Notes: generated by a model not told the origin, from the sequence alone. Counted from the stretch's first letter, positions 46,640 to 57,764 are shown. The stretch: 64,000 nt of DNA from Schistosoma haematobium (GCF_000699445.3 NC_067198.1:37795523-37859522); one strand, 5' to 3'. Translations and numbers: made by a program.

Positions 46640-47453
46640 GTGTAAATACTTAACAAGGTAGAACAATGGTGCTTAAAATGACATCTGGAGCTTAATACGG
46701 CTAAAGTGGATGAATATGCTTCGGCGATACATCATTCAACTTAGATCTTACCGTAAACGGTGAAGTGTTATCTATGTTACATACAGTAGTAGACTTAGGA
46801 CTTAGATACTCCCAAGACTTGTCGTTTACAGAACATATATTAAAACAGACCTCTAAGTCTCAACGTCTAATAGGTTACATAACTCGAAACCTTTACAACA
46901 GTGAGTCACGTATTCTAATGTACAAAGTTTGTGCTCGACCTCTTCTGGAATACTGCACGTTTATTCTTAGCAGTGCGCTCATAAAGGATAAATTAAGGCT
47001 GGAATCAGTACAGAGACGATTTACACTTCGTAATCTTGGAGCTGATTGTACCTTAACTTATAATTCTAGATGTAATAAACTTGGGCTAGACCCTTTATTG
47101 AGGAGGAGACTCAAACTAAATCTTATCTTTTTCGTCAAACTACTTCATAAACCATCGTTTACATCCGATCACGCGATTCAATATGCAGAAACCTCTCATT
47201 ATTACATCCGTAATTCCTTGGCACTAGTGAAACAAACTTATTCTAAATCATCTCTCTATATGAATTACTTTACCTGTAAATTTTCCAGACTCTAGAATAA
47301 CCTACCACAATCTATCCGTACGATAAAATCACTCCCATTATTTGTTCGCTGCATCATGACATACTGCTCCTCTGAAAATACATTGAATGTTCTAACACCT
47401 ATAAGTGTATCTCATTCCACAAGTGATATTATAGAAACTTTAAATGTTTAGTC
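46640..47453 (+). pseudogene. CR1-like non-LTR retrotransposon, C-terminal RT domain
   Basis: A frame with LTVNGEVLSMLHTVVDLGLR, SFTEHILKQTSKSQRLIGYI, YKVCARPLLEYCTF and LRLESVQRRFTLRNLG is the conserved C-terminal end of CR1/Jockey-group RTs (SR1-like in schistosomes). A stop at 47293-47295 interrupts it; NLPQSIRTIKSLPLFVRCI follows in the same frame to a stop near 47450. Catalytic RT and endonuclease parts are missing. It lies in the intron between exons C and D. Confidence 0.88.
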
Positions 47454-48344
47454 ATCTTTATTAGAGCATTCCCTATGTAAAACCACCTACTTGCTGTCAC
47501 TTTATGTTAACACCGTCCCCAGAAAGTTTAACTAATTTGAATAATATCAACAGTAGATCACTGTGTCACATGACACATGCATTTAGGTAGACCGGATTGA
47601 TATATTTTGGTAATTACTGCTTTTTTGTTCCGTGCTTTCTGTTTTCGTTTTAATTTCTCTAGTTGTAGATAATTATCATTATTTCGATCTGGCACACGAA
47701 ATGATCTTAATTACGCCGTTCATAAATCAACGGGCTGTCCATTTAAGAAATATTAAAAGTTGTCGGCTGATGCATTGGATTGCTGTAATACATGTACTAC
47801 TTAAACAATTACTGAACTAGTATACTTAAAACTTTCTTCTATAACATGTTTGTTCTGTACATCTAATGTCACTATTTATATCGAGCTGACCATGCCTGTA
47901 AACTGGAGTGAATTCTGTAACTATTATTATATGTGAAAATTATATTTGAAATATTCTCAGCGATTGAAATATAACTAATTCCAACGTTTCGTCCAGCTAA
48001 CTTGTCTGGACTTCTTCAGGGTAATAATCAAAATCAAAATTATCAAAGACATATATAGCTTTTAACAATCAGGATTATACTGTGTTAAACCAATCATATT
48101 TCGATGTTGATTTTTTGTAAAATAGGATCAAATGAGTCAGTTAACTACAAATCATGTGAAGAATTCAACTACATAGAAATAATTAACTGAGTAACAAATC
48201 GTATGTGTGTGAGTGTGCAGGTATGTATGTATGTGTAAGAGATTGATATGATGAAGGTGTAAATAAATAAATAAAGTTCAAGTTCAAGGTGGAAAAATTT
48301 TTTGATAATGAAACATCGATGTACATGTCAAAACATAAATTGTA

Positions 48345-48656
48345 TTTCACAGATTGAAATCATGAGTCAGTTGAAGCTAGACCACCATTGAAAACCTGGA
48401 AGCACTGGACGGCCGTTTCGTCCTAGTACGGGACTCCTCAGCAGTGCTCATCCACGATCCCGCACCACGCGGGGCTCGAACCCAGGACCTACTGGCTTTG
48501 CGCGCGAGCACTTAACCACTAGACCACCGAGCCGGCATCCAACGGTGTTAATGTCTAACTTCAACCAATCCACGAAGTTGCGCCACCGTACACCATTGTC
48601 TTCAGTGAGTTCCTATCTCACAACAGACCTGGTTGAACTCCACTGGTAACAGCTTC
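48345..48656 (-). mobile_element. F2 element within IR2 left arm
   Basis: Tail (cacagattgaaatcatgagtc), intact ribozyme, box B (gggctcgaacccagg region), box A (tctagtggttaagtgc), and most of the head to aactccactggtaac. Confidence 0.92.
48402..48447 (-). ncRNA. Hammerhead ribozyme, F2 type, best preserved copy
   Basis: 46 nt. Sense order: stem I gcacug, CUGAGGA, stem II gucc-cguacua-ggac, GAAA, stem III cggccg, U-C cleavage site, stem I caguGC. Stem I has six perfect pairs and stem II four. Stem III including its flanking A and U is the self-complementary acggccgu, so it can pair in a dimer or form a tiny hairpin, as in Sm-alpha. All conserved core nucleotides of the hammerhead are present (position 7 = G). 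Confidence 0.75.
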
Positions 48657-48772
48657 AACTGACTCATGATTTCAATCTGCGAAATTTCTAAAATCTCCAC
48701 AAAACCCATTCTGACAATAATCAACTCCTCACTAGTGACTGACTTCAGGAAAAATTCCCGAAGTTCTAATGA

Positions 48773-49085
48773 GAAGCCGTTACCAGTGGAGTTCAACCAG
48801 GTCTGTTGTGAGATAGGAACTCACTGAAGACAATGGTGTACGGTGGCGCAACTTCGTGGATTGGTTGAAGTTAGACATTAACACCGTTGGATGCCGGCTC
48901 GGTGGTCTAGTGGTTAAGTGCTCGCGCGCAAAGCCAGTAGGTCCTGGGTTCGAGCCCCGCGTGGTGCGGGATCGTGGATGAGCACTGCTGAGGAGTCCCG
49001 TACTAGGACGAAACGGCCGCCCAGTGCTTCCAGGTTTTCAATGGTGGTCTAGCTTCAACTGACTCATGATTTCAATCTGTGAAAT
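48773..49085 (+). mobile_element. F2 element within IR2 right arm
   Basis: Head, box A (cggtggtctagtggttaagt), box B (gggttcgagcc), ribozyme and tail ending tttcaatctgtgaaat. Confidence 0.92.
48982..49026 (+). ncRNA. Hammerhead, F2 type, mutated cleavage triplet
   Basis: Same fold as 48402-48447 but the site reads GCC, not GUC. The change removes the conserved U pairing with A, so this copy should not cleave normally. Confidence 0.65.
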
Positions 49086-49503
49086 ACAATTTATGTTTTG
49101 ACATGTACATCGATGTTTCATTATCAAAAAATTTTTCCACCTTGAACTTGAACTTTATTTATTTATTTACACCTTCATCATATCAATCTCTTACACATAC
49201 ATACATACCTGCACACTCACACACATACGATTTGTTACTCAGTTAATTATTTCTATGTAGTTGAATTCTTCACATGATTTGTAGTTAACTGACTCATTTG
49301 ATCCTATTTTACAAAAAATCAACATCGAAATATGATTGGTTTAACACAGTATAATCCTGATTGTTAAAAGCTATATATGTCTTTGATAATTTTGATTTTG
49401 ATTATTACCCTGAAGAAGTCCAGACAAGTTAGCTGGACGAAACGTTGGAATTAGTTATATTTCAATCGCTGAGAATATTTCAAATATAATTTTCACATAT
49501 AAT

Positions 49504-50619
49504 GACTTCTCTATACTCGGCGCTCAATTACTGTCAAACTATTCGTTCTAATCTTGACGAATATTCGTATATCTGTAACTATTATTTTCAGAATATATAA
49601 ATTATTATTATTACTTACCCTAGCATATTATCATTGATTAGTACTTTAGTTAAACGTAACTTATTAAAATACAACATAATAGTTGTTAATTTTTTAAAGC
49701 AGATGACTTATGTACTGTATACCATGGATACATTTTTGTTCCTGACAGATTTTTGATAACTCTGACTTTCTGAACTAATGTCATCTGTACAGAAGAAAAT
49801 TATTTTCAACATAGAAATTTAACTGTGATTGATTAGAATATAGTTTCTTACAATTTTCATTCATTTTATCTTCATATGTATTGAATGTTGTTTCAAAAGC
49901 AACTTAATGTAGCTTGATAAAATGAATTAGATCATTCAATCAAAGAATTAGAATTCGCTTCTAATAACTAAGTCATCCATGTCAAACCCCGGTGGATTCT
50001 GATAATGGAGACTAAGATTATAGTGTATGGTATCACACACATAATTAAAATTACTGAAGTTATTTATTGTATTCATGATACATGTACAACGACAGATGCA
50101 AATCGAATGCTAGAAAATATTTATATGAAGATAAAAATAGATCTTTACATTAAATTGAGTTTTATAACATAATGCCTGAACAATACATATTTTATACCCA
50201 GCATAACCGATCATTTTTGCCTATTTTCCTTTTGTAACATTCATATAAGCGTAATTTATAAATATAGTTGTATCATGATATCTTATATAGTATCTTCAAT
50301 GATATGCGATCATTTACGAACAAAAGATTCATCGATTTCATATCTTATAAGCTGATCATTATTAAAGTAATATAAAATAATCACACCGAAATTCAATGAC
50401 CAACCTTGGATCATCTATAAAAGTGTGAGTATTCTACTGTTTTTACTAATTAATATCATACTCATATTTTTGGTTTGTATTCAATACATATTGTCCCTAT
50501 TTCATGGTAAATAAATAATCGTTTCATTACCAGTTGATAATATACTGAGTCATTTGATACATTTAGCTAATTAAAATAACAAAATTGTGGATTTTAACTG
50601 TAGTGAACTGATAGAGAGG
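49504..50619. other. Intronic AT-rich sequence
   Basis: Within the intron between exons C and D; nothing recognised. Confidence 0.55.
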
Positions 50620-51660
50620 CTATAGAAACCTTATTGTCTGCATCCAAAATAAAACAGCAGATTCCTAAATGCATTATGAAAGTTCACTTTCGATTTGACA
50701 ATGAATACTATAGACAATTGGATGGTGTATTCATAGGGTCGCCGGTGAGGTCTCCCTTGGTACAAATTTCTCTTGCATAACTGGAAAGTGGACCACTTAA
50801 AGACATAGTTAACCATCTAACATCTTACTGTTATTACATAGATGGTACTTTCATGGTATTAGGAAAAAAATGGGAAGGATAATTTACTTAACATGTTTAA
50901 TAACATGCACACATCTACTACATTTACACTAGAGAAACAATAGAGTAATAGAATATCGTTTTCAAATGTCCAACTAATCGGAAAAGTAGATAGGACACTG
51001 CAAAGAGGAATACATAGAAAGTTTGCAGTTGGACAATTTACTCATTTCTATAGTACTGGATCAATCAGATACAAAAGAAACTTAGTAAAGATCATGACAA
51101 ATTGTGCTAGAATGATTTGACGTGACCTGCTCAGTAAAAATGGCGACCCAGAGAAATTTCTCAAGGAACATATGAATGAGATGACAAGAAAACCAAATTT
51201 GTCTACGGTTCTGAAGAAAGTACTACTCTTAAAATTACGATTACTAAATGGTGCTGCTGAAGAAACTGTAACTCAAAAGTTCAGAAAGGCGGTGCAGAAA
51301 ATATTCACTGCAGACAGACAGAATGTTGTTTTTTACAATTAACACAATGAGAACCCCCAATAAAGACAGACTGCATGAATCCGCTACATCCATATGTATT
51401 TACCAATACAACTGCTCCTATGAAGTCAGTTATATAGGGAGTACAATTCAACAAGTCCATCATCGCATAGCAGAACACCATCCGTGTTGGTTAAACAAAG
51501 AACAGGTATGAGTGATTAAGAGTTCTGTTATTGTTTATTTGGTGGACTCAGGTCATAAAATTGATTTAAATAAAGCTTTTAAGGTTGTCCACCATATCCT
51601 ATTAGAATTACCACATGGTATACATGATGTGGCCCGTGGATCTGACTCCATTTAGAGCGT
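50620..51660 (+). pseudogene. Penelope-like element: RT end and GIY-YIG endonuclease
   Basis: FRFDNEYYRQLDGVFIGSP is the Penelope RT motif before the catalytic YxDD; the latter reads YYIDGTFMVLG, so one Asp is lost. After frameshifts, ERFLKEHMNEMTRKP-like text and LLLKLRLLNGAAEETVTQKF lead to a GIY-YIG module: CSYEVSYIGSTIQQVHHRIA with EHHP. Frameshifts and stops make it a pseudogene. It lies in the intron between exons C and D. Confidence 0.88.
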
Positions 51661-52090
51661 ATGAATGTTTGTTATCACCTATTCTCGTATATCATCGTCG
51701 ACTTAGATCGCGTTATCCAATAACGGAATTAAATAAGTCGAATAACGAGAATTGATTTGTGAATACATATATTTTGCATATGAAGTGAATGAAACAGAGC
51801 CAAGCAAAATGACGCACAGGGAAGATGGCTGGGAATCCAACTCCATTTTAATTAAGCGTTACTCAGTATTTATAGGCAGACAAAATAAACTACAAACATG
51901 TGATGAGTCATGGGACATGAAGTGTACACACATATACGCTCATGTGAAAACAGTCAAGGCTAATAAGCGAATAATTGACAAGGTCAAAATATGGCTCAAG
52001 TAAAATGAATAAAATAGGATGTCCGGAAGATAGAATAAGGTATATGGGCTTGCCATAATAACTGACACTACATACAAGTTTGTCTGTTGC
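51661..52090 (+). mobile_element. Penelope-like 3' non-coding tail, copy 3
   Basis: Follows the GIY-YIG region directly; its blocks recur at 9690-10140 and, inverted, at 13497-13770, which links those orphan repeats to this Penelope family. Confidence 0.65.
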
Positions 52091-52399
52091 ATATTACTTA
52101 GGCTATCGGAATCCATGTTCAAAAACTTAACTTTTAGGTCCGAAAGAATTTTGTACAATAACCATAGCTACCTAAGCCATAAGTATACGAATGAGATTTT
52201 AGCCGAACTTTGATTAAACCCACTCCTTCAAAAATACCCCTGATTTCTTCCTTTTTTTGTAGTTTCGACGTTCGTCTCATGATTCTTACATAACTACCAT
52301 AATACTGACCTTACATCAAAATATTTAATTAGTTCTTTCCTTTATTTATTATGCAACATAGTAACCGTTTAATTTTTCAAATAATTACATTTGACCAGT

Positions 52400-52520
52400 T
52401 TAGGGGTTGTGGAGATTGTTAAGTTTTTGATTGAAATCATGAGTCGATTGAAGGTAGACCACCATGGAGAATCTGGAAACACTGGACGGCCGTTTCGTCC
52501 TAGTATGGGACTCCTCAGCA
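52400..52520 (-). mobile_element. F2 (tail type b) copy starting at the ribozyme
   Basis: Tail and ribozyme strands (acactggacggccgtttcg, tcctagtatgggactcctcagc) are sharp, then homology stops exactly at the stem I start (agcagt|ttgatt). Confidence 0.85.
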
Positions 52521-52828
52521 GTTTGATTATAATCCTCTTTCTTCCAATTACTCAACATTATTATATAGTCACGATGATATATGATTATTACGTAATGCAA
52601 CTACTTGATGAGTGTTATTTCATTATTGTAAATCATATATATATATTCTTTTCACCAAATGTCAATATGGAAATTTACTTAAAAATTTATATTTTAGATT
52701 TTTATTGAAAACAAATTTAGCAAAGTTGTAAGCGAAATATTTCAATAAAGTTAGATTTAAAATATATTTGGAATGCTAGACAAAAACAAATACTGATGAT
52801 TTAATGAAAGCTATAATTACTACATATA

Positions 52829-53090
52829 TCAGCATGGGGAATTTGTGGAGATTGTAGTATTTCCACAGTTGAATTCACGAGTCAAGCTTAGCTAGAACAT
52901 CATTAAAACCTGGAAACACTGGGAGGATGTCTCGCTCCAGTATGAGACTCTTCAACAGTGATCCGGTTCAGTGGTTCAGTGGTTCTCACGAGAGACAAAA
53001 TGTGTTGGATTTGATTTTCGCGAGTGAGATCGTGAATGTGCACTGCTGAGGCGTCCTATACTAAGACAAAACAGATGTCCAATGCTATAC
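52829..53090. mobile_element. F2 inverted pair joined at ribozyme stem I
   Basis: 52829-52959 minus: tail and ribozyme to cttcaacagtga. 52960-53090 plus: tccggttcagtggttcagtggt (box A), ribozyme remnant (gcactgctgaggcgtcc), cut before the tail. Older than most copies. Confidence 0.75.
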
Positions 53091-53188
53091 AAACAGATAA
53101 TGATATGTGCTTTCTATCAACTTTTATTTAAAATATCCAAAGCATATTTAAATGCAAAAATAATACAAAAAATATATTATTCAGTTAC

Positions 53189-53592
53189 CTTCGTGAAATT
53201 GCATATTTCTTGTGGATGTAAATCCAGCATCAGCAAAAAATAGTCTGGACTTATTGGCATTTGACAAATTTTCTAGTTTATCTTGATTATTTCTAGAATT
53301 TTGATATTTTTCTTCATGTTCATTAGTTTCAACTAGTTGATCATCTTCTTCAAGAAATGGAGAAGGTAAAACTTGAGATTCATGAACAAATTCATAAGTT
53401 CCATGAAAACCTTGACCTTGATAGAAAGGACTACGACTGATAAAATCCAATTTTAATATAGAAGTATGTGAAACAAGTTGTATATTCACTAGGTTAGTAC
53501 AAAGATATGCCAATGTTCTCGATTTATTCTTGTACATCTCAGATATGGAAATAAAATCATTTTGCACAGGTATAGAATTTCTTGTACTGCAT
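53189..53592 (-). CDS. CUB gene exon C: C-terminal half of CUB2 plus acidic linker
   Basis: The 404-bp exon follows acceptor acaagtag and completes an Arg codon with exon B. The peptide opens RCSTRNSIPVQNDFISI, then YLCTNLVNIQLVSHTSILKL and DFISRSPFYQGQGFHGTYEF. These are the third and fourth cysteine region and the Gly-Phe-x-x-x-Tyr-x-Phe end of a CUB domain. The remaining roughly 60 residues are a linker rich in Glu, Asp and Asn with no recognised fold. Donor is gtaact, leaving one base. The ATG within it is internal; the coding sequence starts at the splice acceptor. Confidence 0.88.
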
Positions 53593-53764
53593 CTACTTGT
53601 TAGGAAAGAGAAAAGTTTATTAATTTATCTATGTTGCCATGCCAGATACACAAATCTACATTCTAGTTGATAGACTATGTTGGCTCTCATTATCTGATTT
53701 ACTTATTTCTCATAGAACAATAACTGTTGTAGTACTTTTGAAACTTAAGTAAACCTAATATACA

Positions 53765-54160
53765 TTTATAAGCGAAGATGAATAATCGACGTCAGTGGAA
53801 TCGAGGACACACGTTTTGTCCTAAAGACTCCTCAGTTGGACGTACTTGCATCTCAGAGTTGATGTTCACTCTGAGAATCGATCTCAGTATTTTTGGCTTC
53901 AAACGCCATCACGTTATCCACTTAGCTACTGATTCCTGATAGTCTCCTACTTACACAATGGGGTGAAGTTTAAATTCAATTGGTGTTGTTAACTTGTATC
54001 TCACTGCTAGCTGCTATCCATATTAGCTTACAAAGCCTGTGACCTAAGGCAATATAGAGGCAGTTCGTACAGGATGCATATAGGCCAACAAGAGACTGAT
54101 CAACGACAGTCCTAAATAGCAATAGGAAGATACAAGTAAACAACACCAAGTGAATCTAAT
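53765..54160. mobile_element. Sm-alpha-like inverted pair
   Basis: 53765-53999 minus: aatcgaggacacacgttttgtcc, actcctcagttgg, then tRNA-like head (gccatcacgttatccacttag). 54000-54160 plus: cactgctagctgctatcc to gaagatacaagtaaacaacacc. Confidence 0.8.
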
Positions 54161-54949
54161 ATACATTTGTTACTAGAAGTTTAGTAAAACATCGAAATGA
54201 GTTACATTCAAGTTTAATAAAATGTGAATAGAATTTTCAAGAAATTTATGAATTATCAACTGCGGTTAGTGAAAATACTGAATTAGATAAAATAGCGATT
54301 TGCAAGTAGGTCATGTATTTCAGTGAAAGAGGATAAAAATGTGTAATGTAGGGTAAGATCAATTGCTGAGATCACTTTTTGATCAGTTTTGTCAACTGAG
54401 AACAAACATTTAGAGAACTAGATTATTTCTTTGATTTTACGCTTCTGCAACTGCCTAATCTTAAATTAAACGAGTTATATCAAGGTGTAGACTGTTTGAA
54501 TGCACGAAATCCATTATATATAGCTATGAGTAAGCTATGATATATAAATTCTCCTCTTAGTCCTGTAAATTTTACATCAGCTAACCCTGTTAGTTAATGG
54601 GGTCAATTAAAGATAAACGCTATTCAATTTGGACATTACTTAGACAGACTGTATGAGTGTAACATGGAGTAAAGCTTCTCAATCTACTTAATTTTACTAA
54701 ACATGACACAACATCGTTAATAATACCGTTTAGAACAAGCTAAAAACAGATAACGAATATAGTAGGTGATAAGTAAACATATATACACATAAGCTTATAT
54801 AAAAGTAACCAGTTTTAGAAGTGAATAACTGATAAAGCTAAATATGTATATTCATATTGACTCAAAAATAATAAAGGGAACTATGTGTATGAAAATTGAT
54901 TTATTTGTCGAAAAGTTTTAATAAATCACATAGATATTATGAAGAATCT
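54161..54949. other. Intronic AT-rich sequence
   Basis: Within the intron between exons B and C; nothing recognised. Confidence 0.55.
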
Positions 54950-55025
54950 CTACACGACTAAACCATCCAGCACAGAGAACAAATCTCCATCAAAATCATC
55001 CACCTGAGCTACAAATCTTCTCCAC
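54950..55025 (+). repeat. Dispersed repeat F4, copy 3
   Basis: cgactaaaccatccagcacagagaacaaa and atcatccacctgagctacaa match the F4 copies at 27.0 and 35.5 kb. Confidence 0.65.
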
Positions 55026-55244
55026 TACCTCTATCTATACAAGCTCTATAAGATATCATAAACTTTGATACTTAATTCATAAAGTTGAAAAAACTTGTTT
55101 ATCATAGGGATTTTGTTTTAATAAAAACATTAAATGTATACAGTTCGGATGATTCCTGACCATGCTAAATTTAGAAAAAACGCATTTCAAGTTAAGAGAA
55201 TTGTGAAAAAAGACTGGTAATTTCAAAATAATTTTTTTAATGAT

Positions 55245-55482
55245 GCTTTGGAATTTAACAGTTGAATTCATGATTCAATTAAAGCTAGACCACCATGGAA
55301 AACCTGGAAGCACTGGACGGCCTTTTTGTTCTAGTATGGTACTCCTCAGCCGTGAGCATCCACGATCCTGCCCCAGGGGATTCGAGCCCAGGACATATCA
55401 GTCTCACGCGCGAACATTTAACCACTAGACCACAGAGCCGGTCGGCATCCAACTGTGTTAATGTCTAACTTTAACCAATCCA
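55245..55482 (-). mobile_element. F2 element
   Basis: Tail (gttgaattcatgattcaatt), ribozyme with mutated GAAA strand (ggcctttttgttc), box B (attcgagccc), box A (tctagtggttaaatg), start of head. Confidence 0.85.
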
Positions 55483-55616
55483 ACTAATTGTATTCACTAT
55501 CTGAACCATGTACGCTGATTAAAACCTTATGATTAATTAAAACATTTATTCAGTAATTTTACCTCGTGAACTATTAAAATACGTTTTATAATTTAAAGAA
55601 AGTTTGACATGAAATA

Positions 55617-55885
55617 CAGTCATATAGCAACGATGGATAATGGATCGCAGGGAAATCCAAAACGCGCGTTTTGTCTTATTTGGGACTCGATTCCCAGAGT
55701 GAACGTCAACTCTGCAATGCAGGTGCATCCAGCTGACATATCCCAAATAGGACAAAACGCGTATCTTGGATTCCACCACCAACCACTATTCATCTTTGCT
55801 TAAAATGCTTGTGACTTAAGACAATATCGTCGCAATCTGCATAGGATGCACATATACCAATAAGCAAACAATACCAAGTGAACAG
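55617..55885. mobile_element. Sm-alpha-like inverted pair joined near the ribozyme
   Basis: 55617-55688 minus ends with aaaacgcgcgttttgtcttatttgggactcg; 55689-55885 plus starts ttcccagagtgaacgtcaac and has ccagctgacatatcccaaat and aggacaaaacgcg. Neither ribozyme copy keeps both core strands intact. Confidence 0.82.
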
Positions 55886-56204
55886 TCATATAGGTTAAAT
55901 CTCCATGGCTACAAATATTTCTTTTTCTCACGAAATTGTATACACACTTGATAGATTTACACAATTTGAATTAATTTCTTATTTATTCAGAAAAAATATT
56001 CATTTTTCAAATGATCAAATCAAAAATTAAATCACGTTAAAGCTCATTAATATTAAAAATCAGCATTTTGCTTGTTGCATAATTGATTTATAGGATTGTC
56101 AATAAGTTACAATTATGATTTCTTCAAAAACCAGAAAAACAGTTAGTTTCATCATGAAAAACTGCTATTTATAACGCTAGACATTTTGGTAATTGACTTT
56201 ATAT

Positions 56205-56530
56205 ATTTTCAATAGTTGAGATCATGAGTCAGTTGAAGTTAGACCTCCATGGAAAACCTGGAAGCACTGATCGGCCGTTTTGTCCTATTGTGGGACTCCT
56301 TAGCAGTACCAGATCAGTGGTCTAGTGGTTAAGCGCTTACACGCGAGACTGATAAGTCCTGGGTTCGAGTCCTGTTAGGCGGGGTCGTGGATGCACACTG
56401 CTGAGGAGTCCGACCCTAGGACGCAACGGCCTTCCAGTGCTTCCAGGTTTTCTATGGTGGTTTAGCTTCAATTGAATCATGAATTGAACTATAAAATTAC
56501 TAAAATCTCTACAAAACCCCTTCTGATAAA
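56205..56530. mobile_element. F2 inverted pair
   Basis: 56205-56310 minus stops at stem I (gactccttagcagta). 56311-56530 plus starts in box A (cagtggtctagtggttaag), then box B (gggttcgagtc), ribozyme (cactgctgaggagtccgac, gacgcaacgg: GAAA mutated), tail to ccccttctgata. Confidence 0.87.
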
Positions 56531-56796
56531 ATTGTTTAGTCAAGGTACTAGTTCCGTGAGGAAACGTGAACAAGGAATAACTAACATGATGTAAAAGAGG
56601 GATTACAATGCTAGATCATGTAATATGAATAATAACAATATACTTAATGAGTCAGTAATGAATTATAACGTGAATGTAGTAAGAAGACTAAAATGTATTT
56701 GCTACAACAATTGTAGGTAAAGATAATAGAACTATGAAATAAATGGTGATATTATGAGCAATTATGAATAAAATAATGAGAATATGGGACATAAGT

Positions 56797-57475
56797 AAGG
56801 GAAGGAATGCAGTAATAATAATTATAATTAAGGCCAAGTTAACGATAACAATAGGACGTACTTCTTTTGTACGCATAGCTCTGGCTTGAGCTCATAAATG
56901 GTAAAAGCTTCGGCTATTTTTAGGAGTTGGATACTAAGAAATCTAGGTAGATTTGGACGAATCATGTATACAACCTTAAAATCAAACTGTGGATCAGTAG
57001 AATGTTTACACTTGATTAGATGTTCAAGTATGGAACTCCTGACTGCCTTCCTTTTACTCTTGTAGGAGCATACTGGAACATGTTCCATTATCTGGTTTGA
57101 ATGGGAGCGCTGGCCACGGCCAATGTACCTCGCTCCATAAGAGCAGGTAAACTGGTGGATACACATGGAGGCGACCACACAGGGAAGTTTATCTTTTATG
57201 GATACATAAAACAAGTTCCTACTAGCGAATGTTATTCCTAGTTTTGCCGTCTGGAATGTTCTTTTTATCGTTGTCGTTCAACGATTTTTGATGACATCAG
57301 ATGTTCGATCACCTTTAAAATTCCTTGTCACAACTACTTTTTTCCATAGCCAAAGCTCCTACCATCCATGAGCTCAGGCCAGAGCTATGCGAGCAAAGTA
57401 GTACGTCACATCGTTATCGTTACCTTGGCCTTAATTATTCTTATTCTTCTTCTTATTATTATTACTGCATTCCTC
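56797..57475. mobile_element. Penelope-like inverted duplication
   Basis: Outer ends are inverse copies: ggaatgcagtaataataat on the left and attattattactgcattcc on the right. The left unit (minus) holds the GIY-YIG ORF; the right (57345-57475, plus) holds only the last coding part (HELRPELCEQ) and 3' end. Penelope elements are known for partial, inverted terminal copies. Confidence 0.8.
56828..57214 (-). CDS. Penelope-like GIY-YIG endonuclease domain
   Basis: A 128-codon frame, the C-terminal endonuclease of a Penelope retroelement, which cuts DNA for reverse transcription. Visible: a Cys-x3-His box (CIHQFTCSYGARYIGRG; the GIY-YIG core reads GARYIG), MEHVPVC, a second part SSILEHLIKCKHSTDPQFDF, and the C-terminal tail AEAFTIYELKPELCVQKK. 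RT sequence does not precede it, so it is a 5'-truncated remnant rather than a host gene. The start Met is only the first in the open frame. Confidence 0.85.
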   Translation of the reverse strand: MFYVSIKDKLPCVVASMCIHQFTCSYGARYIGRGQRSHSNQIMEHVPVCSYKSKRKAVRSSILEHLIKCKHSTDPQFDFKVVYMIRPNLPRFLSIQLLKIAEAFTIYELKPELCVQKKYVLLLSLTWP

Positions 57476-57631
57476 CATTTATGCACATTCTAAAACTATC
57501 AGTTGATAGATTTCCTGTTATTGTTTATCTACATTATGATATTGTGAAGTTGATTTATTCATTACATCATTTATATGGAATAAATTTCACATTCAACCTT
57601 TTTTAAATAGTTCTTTTGATAATAACAGATT

Positions 57632-57764
57632 CATATCAGAAGGAGTTTAGTAGATATTAAAGTAATTTTAACAGTTGAGATCATGAGTCGACTGAAGCTA
57701 GACCACTATGGAAAACCTGGAAGCACTGGACGGCCGTTTCGTCCTATTTCGGGACTCCTCAGAT
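57632..57764 (-). mobile_element. F2 copy starting at the ribozyme
   Basis: Tail and most of the ribozyme (gcactggacggccgtttcg, tcctatttcgggactcctcag) are sharp, then homology stops at the CUGA strand. Stem I 5' strand is missing. Confidence 0.87.

Larger units (their letters stand above)
47926..48656 (+). repeat. Inverted repeat IR2, left arm (731 bp)
   Basis: Matches the reverse complement of 48773-49503 with very few differences. The outer 420 bp are unique in the window; the inner 310 bp are an F2 element. Confidence 0.92.
48773..49503 (-). repeat. Inverted repeat IR2, right arm (731 bp)
   Basis: Reverse complement of the left arm across a 116-bp spacer (48657-48772), which itself holds an F2 tail end and an F2 head start. 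A visible difference is t to c in the ribozyme cleavage triplet. Confidence 0.92.
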
